This document shows, piece after piece, positions 1-5,319 of a DNA stretch of 7,956 nucleotides. The stretch covers positions 1 to 7,956 of the forward strand of contig CAMCUJ010000057.1 of assembly GCA_945878965.1 (NCBI GenBank), written 5' to 3'. The position numbers and the translations under genes are program-made. The notes beneath the pieces are model-generated. The model saw only the letters and a program-made list of their open reading frames with translations, ran no database searches and was not told the origin of the DNA. Source of the stretch: an uncultured Clostridia bacterium (GTDB lineage: Bacteria > Bacillota > Clostridia > Monoglobales > Monoglobaceae). How positions within the stretch are numbered: the stretch's first letter is position 1; the number at the start of each line of letters is the position of its first letter.

Positions 1-406
1 AATTCATATCAAATTCCGCATTGTACATAAGCCCCGAATCTATAATAGGCACAAGCTCGGAATATCCTCCGGCAACATTTACTGCCGAAACATAAATAGT
101 GTCGCTGTCTTCATCAAACAGCATATAGCTTTTGTCAAGCTTTTTATCGGGCCAGTTATTAAACTGGCTGAGAGTAGTTATTCCACTATAAATCTTCATA
201 TACTCTGAGCTTTCAATCTCGGCATTTATTCTCTGAAATATCAGATTTGCAGTATCATTAAGAGTTGCTCTTGACGATACATTATCATAAATTCTGCCCC
301 CCGAAACCGATATCCATATCATAGCTGTCATTATTATAGCAAGTATCGCAAGTGTTATACTTACCTCTATCAATGTAAATCCCCGTTTATTTTTTAATAT
401 TTTCAT
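1..406 (-). CDS. Type IV prepilin, PilW/GspJ-like minor pilin (partial, C-terminus off the left edge)
   Basis: The frame is open from an ATG at 406 to the window edge, giving 135 residues and no stop, so the gene is truncated only by the window. The protein begins MKILKNKRGFTLIEV. This is a class III prepilin signal: a short basic leader, cleavage expected after Gly9, N-methylated Phe10, and Glu14 as the conserved Glu5 of the mature pilin. A hydrophobic helix follows to about residue 35. The rest (RIYDNVSSRATLNDTANLIFQ and on) resembles the PilW/GspJ layout, a helix leading into a beta-rich head. It would be processed by a prepilin peptidase and packed near the pilus tip. It is the last visible gene of the minor-pilin block, 59 bases after the preceding prepilin gene. 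Its ribosome site is poor: GAAAGG lies 18 bases from the ATG, and only GTGAT is close. An in-frame TGA just upstream excludes an earlier start. The prepilin call is firm; the PilW/GspJ subclass is inferred. Confidence 0.9.
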   Translation of the reverse strand, partial: MKILKNKRGFTLIEVSITLAILAIIMTAMIWISVSGGRIYDNVSSRATLNDTANLIFQRINAEIESSEYMKIYSGITTLSQFNNWPDKKLDKSYMLFDEDSDTIYVSAVNVAGGYSELVPIIDSGLMYNAEFDMN

Positions 407-465
407 AATATATCACACAATAAACCTTTCACATTTTTTCAAAGTACACGAAACTTAAATTTCAA

Positions 466-942
466 TCAAGGGGTTACAGTTGTAGTAAATCCGTCATCAT
501 AAGCATTGAAAGCCTTAAGCTCCTGCTCATCATCATTATCTTCCTTTGCCGAATATACATCTCCCTTAACTCCTACCCTTGAAACCACGCTGCCGCCGCT
601 GTCTTTGAATGTAAATTCCTTAGTTACTCCCTCCTCGGAAATCTCAACATTTACATTAGCTCTGTTATCGCCTGCTCCAAAGTCCACATCGGCTTCGGGG
701 TTTGTATTATTAAGCTCGATATTATTGCTTCCAAGAACCCTGTCAAGTGCAGATGAATTTGAAAGAGTCTTTCCGGCAAACTGCTCAGCTCCCGTTGTTA
801 CATTTGATGACGCTAAAAATACATGCATAATTATAATAGTTATAATCGCAAGAATTGCAACGGATACTATTACTTCTATGAGCGTAAAACCTTTTTTGTC
901 TAATCTTAAGTTATTTAAAAATAATGATGCTTTATCCTTCAT
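466..942 (-). CDS. Type IV prepilin, PilV/GspI-like minor pilin
   Basis: This encodes 158 residues from the ATG at 942. An in-frame TTG directly before it (945) is the alternative start. GGAG at 953-956 lies 10 bases from the ATG and 7 from the TTG, so the choice is open by one residue. The N-terminus has a long basic leader ending in RLDKKG, then FTLIEVIVSVAILAII. Cleavage is expected after Gly18, with Phe19 as the methylated residue and Glu23 as the conserved Glu5. The transmembrane/assembly helix spans about 19-43. The head is small, acidic and beta-rich, with a run of Asp/Glu around residues 132-140, and I see no Cys. Size and the IEVIVSVAILAI core fit PilV/GspI-type minor pilins. It lies between the giant PilX/GspK-like gene and the PilW/GspJ-like gene, matching the make-up of known minor-pilin tip complexes. 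The prepilin assignment is very secure; the subclass rests on context and short similarity. Confidence 0.92.
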   Translation of the reverse strand: MKDKASLFLNNLRLDKKGFTLIEVIVSVAILAIITIIIMHVFLASSNVTTGAEQFAGKTLSNSSALDRVLGSNNIELNNTNPEADVDFGAGDNRANVNVEISEEGVTKEFTFKDSGGSVVSRVGVKGDVYSAKEDNDDEQELKAFNAYDDGFTTTVTP

Positions 943-952
943 CAATTATCAA

Positions 953-956
953 CTCC
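953..956 (-). promoter_or_regulatory. Ribosome binding site of the PilV-like gene
   Basis: GGAG on the minus strand. It lies 10 bases from ATG 942 and 7 from TTG 945, so both starts are compatible. ATG is preferred because it is the stronger codon. Confidence 0.6.
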
Positions 957-982
957 AATTTAATTTTCAACTGAGAGAAATC

Positions 983-1030
983 AAAGGAATTTCAGCTGCC
1001 CCATAAGGGGCAACCCTATGAAAATCCTTT
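983..1030 (-). repeat. 48-base two-tier hairpin between the giant minor pilin and PilV-like genes
   Basis: The outer arms pair AAAGGA (1030-1025) with TCCTTT (988-983). A single mismatch (1024/989) follows, then a further 5 pairs (1023-1019 with 994-990). The inner stem is GTTGCCCC / GGGGCAGC (1014-1007 and 1002-995), 8 pairs including one G-U, closed by a four-base TTAT loop. A four-base bulge (1018-1015) separates the tiers. There is no T-run after it on either strand, so it is not a standard intrinsic terminator. It sits about 22 bases past the stop of the 799-residue gene and 40 before the PilV-like start. It could be an mRNA-stabilising or processing element that tunes expression within the operon, or a copy of a dispersed palindromic repeat. 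The pairing is read directly from sequence; its function is inferred. Confidence 0.75.
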
Positions 1031-1052
1031 AATAAATATATCCCTGTTTGAA

Positions 1053-3452
1053 TTACGGATTAGGTATAACTCTCTCCGTTATACCGTTTTTGTCAACCTG
1101 AATCTCCTTAAAAGTATAATCAAGACCATTTAGTGCCTGATCAAGCTTTCGTGCCGGATAGAATCTCATATTTGAGGAATGTAAGCTTTCAAGGCTTTCA
1201 GCAACAATAGCACCCAAAACTCTTGTATTTTTTACTGTAATTGATGATGACGGCGATATAATATATCCTTCAAAACAATTTGAGCCGCTCGTCGAACCAA
1301 AGCTAATCTTAGGAATATCTGACTGAAGCTCAGCGGATGAAGCCATAATATATAAGTTCGGCGGTGTAAGTCCATCATTGCTTTCGTGTTCATCAGTTGT
1401 AATGCTTCCCCAATTAGAATATACATAATGCTCATTAATCTCAGATGTAATATGCACATTATCCATAATGAACTCAGAACCCTTTTCCATAAAGATTCTT
1501 ACTATGTTGCTTCCTCTTACAAGTATCTTATTTACATATGACGACTGGAACTTAAGCGAACCATCCAAATACAAATCTATATCATCATCGCTGGCATCAA
1601 TAATCAGAGTCTGATTAGGATAGGCTGACCAGCCTGTATCTTTGTCAAGTAAGCAGTCATCGTTTCCATAGCGCGGATCAAACCAATCCGTATTAATTTT
1701 ACCGCTTGAATTTATAACTATACTTCTGTTATCTTCTTTATATGCATCTGCATCTTTTGCTTTTACATATCCCGGAATTGTAAACTTATAAAACTTTTTA
1801 AGTGTAAGAGAAGTATCCTCAATTCGAGGAAGCTCTACATCTATACGCTCCGCCTTAAGAACGGGCACCGTAATATCACTAACAAGCGGCGGTTCCTTAT
1901 AGTTAGCGGATTTATCGCCCCAACGGTTATCCGTAATCGTTCCGCCTATAGATATAATCTCACCCGTAACCGACTGAACGTTTCCGTCAATATATATATC
2001 CCCCATAGCTATAATATTACCGTTAACAGCACAGCCGCCGTGCTCAATTCTTATATCACCGTAGGATATAAGGTCGCCGTTAAAGGTTCCGCCCCAATGA
2101 CCTGACGGAAGTAATATGTTACCTTTTGAAACTACATTTCCGGTAATTGTAGGCATTTCGAGTATTATATCACCCTGAGAGTAAATATTGCCTTCTACAG
2201 TTGACATATCTACAAGTACACTTTTATTGCCGATTACATTACCGTATATTTTTGTATCAGGCTGCTCTAATACAACCGCTCCGGCTGTTACAAGATTACC
2301 GATTACAACACCTCTTAAAACATGAATTCCCTCATTGGAAATAACATTTCCTGTAGCAGTTGAATTTGTAATCTCGATTAAACCATCGGATTTTGCCGCA
2401 GTAAGCGTTCCGTCACCCGTATCAAAGCCTGTTATACTTGCTCCGCCCGAATTATTGCCCATGGTTAAATTACCTTTGGTATAAACGATAGGAACAACCG
2501 CATTATTCTCCAGCGCAACATTTCCGCTTGCCGATATATATTCATTGATTTTAGTTGAAACACCGGTCTTAAAATCACCATCAACAATTACGGCTCCCGA
2601 AATATCACAGCCATGAAGCGTTATGGAATGAGGTGCAATCAAATCACCCTGAATAGTCTGAGCAAAAACTCCTCCATCGGTAAAGCTTCCGACAAACATA
2701 TCGCCGATTACAACATTATTGGTTGCGGCTATAGGTGAAGTATTTCTTAAAATATTAACATCGCCCTCTATATATGATGCCATTATAGTTTTAACTTCCG
2801 AATAGAATACAAAGCTGTCCATAAGTCCGCCATAACTTCCGCCCGGCTCCGGTGTAGGCCCAAGATACGGAAGATATTCGTCAATAGGCTTGTAGTTTAT
2901 GTATACGGTCGCAACGGCTTCAACACCCTGAAACTTGCCCTTTGAGCTGACTTTGTACTTTCGCTTTGAATACGCGTCTTCTCCGGCTTCAAGCTCGATT
3001 ATCGTAGCTTCAAAATCATCGTCTGTTGCAGATAATATTTTTCCCGTAGCCTTTATCTCGTTTGTTCCGGTTGATAAGATAGATTCTATTTTAGCCTTTT
3101 CGGCATTTGACTTAGATATAAGCTCATCTCTCAAATCAATAAGCGGATCAAGATTTGGTTCCGCCTTTGACTGTTCAATCATTATCTGATATTCAACATC
3201 TGCGATTTCATTATCAATACTTGTAATCTCGTTTATTATTGATTTTGCATAATCTCTTATTGATATTGCCGATGACCTTGCTATATAATGTGCCTGCTCA
3301 TATTCCCAGTTACTTATAGACTTCCTGTGCGAATACATAGCAACACCGGTAAGCGAGATACCCACTATCGAAAGTACAATAAATAAAAGTACAACCGATA
3401 TAAGTGCCGCACCTTGCTTATCCCTAATCATTTTCAACATTTTTTTAAACAC
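1053..3452 (-). CDS. Giant PilX/GspK-like minor pilin with beta-solenoid ectodomain, possible pilus-tip adhesin
   Basis: This encodes 799 residues from a GTG at 3452, chosen because GAGGAG at 3468-3463 lies 10 bases upstream. The N-terminus is MFKKMLKMIRDKQG followed by AALISVVLLFIVLSIVG. It is a prepilin-like leader with cleavage expected after Gly14 and a hydrophobic helix at 15-40. The usual Glu5 is replaced by Ser19, as in GspK-type tip subunits. Residues about 62-125 are charged and probably helical or coiled-coil. A Pro/Gly hinge (about 198-209) precedes a long run of G-[ND]-[VIL] repeats at about 230-505, spaced 17-21 residues in the best part (G368, G385, G404, G421, G438, G459, G478, G497). 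This is the signature of a right-handed beta-solenoid related to bactofilin-like repeats. A second beta-rich, solenoid-like part covers about 615-770. Cys are at 282, 474, 600 and 726. PilX-family minor pilins are usually far smaller. It lies downstream of pilO with its own promoter and ahead of two prepilins. The tip location and adhesin role are inferred. Confidence 0.87.
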   Translation of the reverse strand: MFKKMLKMIRDKQGAALISVVLLFIVLSIVGISLTGVAMYSHRKSISNWEYEQAHYIARSSAISIRDYAKSIINEITSIDNEIADVEYQIMIEQSKAEPNLDPLIDLRDELISKSNAEKAKIESILSTGTNEIKATGKILSATDDDFEATIIELEAGEDAYSKRKYKVSSKGKFQGVEAVATVYINYKPIDEYLPYLGPTPEPGGSYGGLMDSFVFYSEVKTIMASYIEGDVNILRNTSPIAATNNVVIGDMFVGSFTDGGVFAQTIQGDLIAPHSITLHGCDISGAVIVDGDFKTGVSTKINEYISASGNVALENNAVVPIVYTKGNLTMGNNSGGASITGFDTGDGTLTAAKSDGLIEITNSTATGNVISNEGIHVLRGVVIGNLVTAGAVVLEQPDTKIYGNVIGNKSVLVDMSTVEGNIYSQGDIILEMPTITGNVVSKGNILLPSGHWGGTFNGDLISYGDIRIEHGGCAVNGNIIAMGDIYIDGNVQSVTGEIISIGGTITDNRWGDKSANYKEPPLVSDITVPVLKAERIDVELPRIEDTSLTLKKFYKFTIPGYVKAKDADAYKEDNRSIVINSSGKINTDWFDPRYGNDDCLLDKDTGWSAYPNQTLIIDASDDDIDLYLDGSLKFQSSYVNKILVRGSNIVRIFMEKGSEFIMDNVHITSEINEHYVYSNWGSITTDEHESNDGLTPPNLYIMASSAELQSDIPKISFGSTSGSNCFEGYIISPSSSITVKNTRVLGAIVAESLESLHSSNMRFYPARKLDQALNGLDYTFKEIQVDKNGITERVIPNP

Positions 3453-3462
3453 TCATTACTCA

Positions 3463-3468
3463 CTCCTC
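3463..3468 (-). promoter_or_regulatory. Ribosome binding site fixing the GTG start of the giant minor pilin
   Basis: GAGGAG lies 10 bases upstream of GTG 3452. An out-of-frame ATG at 3456 is 6 bases away and opens only a three-codon frame. Just upstream, CTCT-GAAA-AGAG can fold into a four-pair hairpin with a GNRA-type loop that takes in the first bases of the site, which might modestly limit access. Confidence 0.7.
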
Positions 3469-3602
3469 TTTTCAGAGCCTGACCCTTAAGTTTTTTTAAG
3501 ACAAACCCTCCCCGATATCGATGCTTGATCTTAATAAATAATTTAGTCCATATATTATATAATCGTTACATCTCAAACAATGCTTAACTATAATTAACAA
3601 TA

Positions 3603-3623
3603 ATTCTGCAAAAATTGCCGAAT
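3603..3623 (-). other. Leader stem-loop downstream of the internal promoter
   Basis: On the transcribed strand ATTC-G-GCAA-TTT-TTGC-A-GAAT forms two four-pair helices around one G-A mismatch with a three-base loop. It starts about 27 bases after the predicted transcription start. No T-tract follows. I could not match this leader to a known riboswitch class. Confidence 0.4.
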
Positions 3624-3656
3624 AATATACAGTAATTTTAAATTTCTAATATTAAA

Positions 3657-3685
3657 ATTATACCGCATATATCTAATTTATGCAA
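3657..3685 (-). promoter_or_regulatory. Sigma-A-type promoter for the minor-pilin block
   Basis: The -35 TTGCAT (3685-3680) is separated by exactly 17 bases from a consensus -10 TATAAT (3662-3657). Transcription would begin near 3650, leaving a leader of about 200 bases before GTG 3452. The -35 overlaps the downstream arm of the hairpin at 3682-3717. This promoter would let the three minor-pilin genes be expressed independently of pilC-pilM-pilN-pilO. A second TATAAT at 3559-3554 has only a TTGTTT at 15-base spacing and is weaker. Confidence 0.65.
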
Positions 3686-3717
3686 ATAGGCGATGAGCAT
3701 TTTTCTCCCGCCTTTGC
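3682..3717 (-). other. Hairpin 12 bases downstream of pilO
   Basis: GCAAA and GGCG (3717-3709) pair with CGCC and TTTGC (3692-3682), leaving a two-base TA bulge; inner GAG/CTC can extend the stem. No T-run follows on either strand, so termination would be weak or Rho-assisted at best. It may mark the end of the pilCMNO transcript or protect its 3' end. Confidence 0.45.
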
Positions 3718-3729
3718 AACAATATTAAT

Positions 3730-4368
3730 TTAGAATCCGCCGCTGTCTCGCATAATGCCCGGAGCATTAGGGAAAACATAATCATATAAGCCTTCCTTAT
3801 CCGGTCTCGGAACAGTGTATATATCTATTTTGAATTTTGCAGCCAATAAATTAGCACCTCTTGCAGGTTCTATTTTTAATTCCGCAATACGCATTGCTTT
3901 GTTGAATGCGTCAATCTTATCAATATACTTAGCTATTCCAAGATAAGTTCCTTCAAACTCTATATCAATAGTACTCTTTTTAAGCTGAGTTGCCGGAACC
4001 TCGGAATTTGGAGTTATCTCAACAACATTTTCATAGTCCGGAACATTGATATTTACAAGTGAAAGACTATAATCTTTGCCAAGCTCACTAAGAAGTGAGT
4101 GTGTTTTCTCCATATCAATGCTTGACGGATAATATTCTATTTCTTTCTCAATATTTTCTATGCTCTTTACTATCTGCTTTTCATATAATGTTTCCTGACC
4201 TACAAGCATATCTATCTCATTCTTTTTAGCCTTAAGCTCAGCAAGTGCAGCTTTATTTTCCATATAGGTTGTAATTGCCGGCTTCAATAAGAACTGAAAA
4301 CCTCCGGCAAGAATTATGAAGTATAAAAGCACAAATACTAATATTTTTTCACGTCTATTTAGCTTCAT
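3730..4368 (-). CDS. pilO: Type IV pilus alignment protein PilO
   Basis: This encodes 212 residues, a normal PilO length. A short basic cytoplasmic start (MKLNRREK) is followed by one transmembrane helix at about 9-28, a charged coiled-coil at about 33-77, and a ferredoxin-like alpha/beta domain at about 85-187. The last includes the strand IDIEFEGTYLGIAKYIDKID and the closing strand AAKFKIDIYTV, which are typical of PilO. In T4P systems PilO pairs with PilN outside the membrane and links, through PilM, the cytoplasmic motor to the platform. The start ATG 4368 is preceded by GGAGG with a 9-base spacer. That site lies inside pilN, and the two genes overlap by 14 bases, so translation is probably coupled and the subunits made in equal amounts. 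The tail after residue 188 (RPDKEGLYDYVFPNAPG and on) is a Pro/Gly-rich extension. It is the last gene of the machine block, ahead of the 277-base gap. Confidence 0.9.
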   Translation of the reverse strand: MKLNRREKILVFVLLYFIILAGGFQFLLKPAITTYMENKAALAELKAKKNEIDMLVGQETLYEKQIVKSIENIEKEIEYYPSSIDMEKTHSLLSELGKDYSLSLVNINVPDYENVVEITPNSEVPATQLKKSTIDIEFEGTYLGIAKYIDKIDAFNKAMRIAELKIEPARGANLLAAKFKIDIYTVPRPDKEGLYDYVFPNAPGIMRDSGGF

Positions 4369-5257
4369 CTGCTTTCACCTCCGCATTATCAAGTGTAACT
4401 ATAATATTATAATCATATTTATAATTAGTGGTTGACGGTGCAACAGCATTACCTGTTGCGATTTTTTTAAGAACACTTACTATTCCGTTTTCGCCGGAGC
4501 TTGAAATACTCGCACTGTTTCCTGCACTGTCGCTTGTTACATTAGTCGGCAGCTTTACATTCTCTTCATTAAATCCGCCTGTTGTTCCTTCAACAACCGC
4601 CGCTGCATTTGTAACAGTATCAATGCTTCTTGAAACAGACTCATACGTAACACTCTTAAATCCCTCGACCCCTTTAAGCGAATTTGCAAAATCCGCAGCT
4701 ACTATATCGGTTTTCGACTTACAGGAGAGAACTATTACTCCGTTATCATATTCAATTCCTGTAAATGTAACTGTTTTTGGCATACACTTAATTATAGAAC
4801 TTAATATATCGGATGTTATAAGCGGTCTTACAATCATAGCTTCGTGTGTAACCTTAGCAGATGATGCAAGACGACCTATCTGCTCAACATCGGATTTATT
4901 CTTATTTATATTATCCATCTGAATTTTTATCATAGGGTCATTTATGTATCTTTCCGCCGCTTTAATATCCGACTTTACATCAGAATTTAATTTTAATGTT
5001 GCAAGATACGAAACACCTATAATAACTACCAATCCGCATATGCATATGATATTAAGCTTAGATGCATTCTTCTTAACATTTCTCTTTCTGTCATTCTTAA
5101 CACTGTTAAAAAAGTTTATGTCCTTCTGAACACTAAGCTCTCTCGGTTTTCTTTGCTTTGGTTCCTTTTTCTCGTTCTTTTTGCTGTTTTGTTTATAACT
5201 GCTCTTACCCTTTTCACCACTCATAACAGAGCCGCTCATAATTCTTTCATCTATCAA
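4355..5257 (-). CDS. pilN: Type IV pilus alignment protein PilN
   Basis: This encodes 300 residues from TTG 5257. The frame opens at GTG 5266, but that codon overlaps the GGAG ribosome site (5269-5266) and cannot be served by it; TTG 5257 has an 8-base spacer. A long, strongly basic cytoplasmic tail (residues 1-66) carries INFFN at 47-51, in the place of the INLLP-type motif by which PilN docks in a groove of PilM. One transmembrane helix follows (about 68-87), then a helical region (88-130) and a ferredoxin-like domain (about 145-210). A Ser/Thr/Asn/Gly-rich stretch (about 205-275) comes before a final strand YDYNIIVTL. PilN forms heterodimers with PilO and binds PilM, and the gene sits between the two. 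Both the tail and the low-complexity insertion make it longer than the roughly 180-210 residues common in Gram-negative PilN. Sequence similarity is modest, but topology, motif and order agree. Confidence 0.85.
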   Translation of the reverse strand: MIDERIMSGSVMSGEKGKSSYKQNSKKNEKKEPKQRKPRELSVQKDINFFNSVKNDRKRNVKKNASKLNIICICGLVVIIGVSYLATLKLNSDVKSDIKAAERYINDPMIKIQMDNINKNKSDVEQIGRLASSAKVTHEAMIVRPLITSDILSSIIKCMPKTVTFTGIEYDNGVIVLSCKSKTDIVAADFANSLKGVEGFKSVTYESVSRSIDTVTNAAAVVEGTTGGFNEENVKLPTNVTSDSAGNSASISSSGENGIVSVLKKIATGNAVAPSTTNYKYDYNIIVTLDNAEVKADEAK

Positions 5258-5265
5258 CAAAAACA

Positions 5266-5272
5266 CTCCTTT
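5266..5272 (-). promoter_or_regulatory. Ribosome binding site deciding the pilN start
   Basis: AAAGGAG on the minus strand ends at 5266, so the GTG at 5266-5264 shares a base with it and is ruled out as its start. TTG 5257 (spacer 8) is best; TTG 5260 (spacer 5) is less good and ATG 5239 is too far. Confidence 0.65.
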
Positions 5273-5319
5273 CCCTAATTTTCAAATTCACCTTAATCAT
5301 ATTACTTTGACCTTAGCAA

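Noticed and set aside
506..1006. 166-codon plus-strand open frame
   Set aside because: It is antisense to the PilV-like gene, whose minus-strand product has a textbook prepilin signal. The plus product is Ser/Leu/Thr-rich without a domain or ribosome site.
1232..1459. 75-codon minus-strand frame inside the giant pilin gene
   Set aside because: It is a different frame within a long, well-supported coding region and has no recognisable protein features.
1980..2500. Possible tandem DNA repeat or CRISPR-like periodicity in the solenoid-coding region
   Set aside because: The periodicity is at protein level only; the nucleotide units differ in sequence and spacing, and there are no identical repeats with spacers.
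3453..3650. c-di-GMP riboswitch in the minor-pilin leader
   Set aside because: It was attractive because such riboswitches control T4P genes in clostridia, but I could not find the conserved class I or class II core bases by eye. A covariance-model search would be decisive.
4428..4922. 164-codon plus-strand open frame
   Set aside because: It lies wholly antisense within pilN, with a composition typical of a reverse-frame shadow and no upstream ribosome site.
5247..5300. 17-codon frame in the pilM-pilN gap (ATG 5300, AAGG 10 bases upstream) running into the pilN start
   Set aside because: A leader peptide coupled to pilN is conceivable, but the frame is very short and the pilN ribosome site lies inside it. 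Nothing beyond chance supports it.
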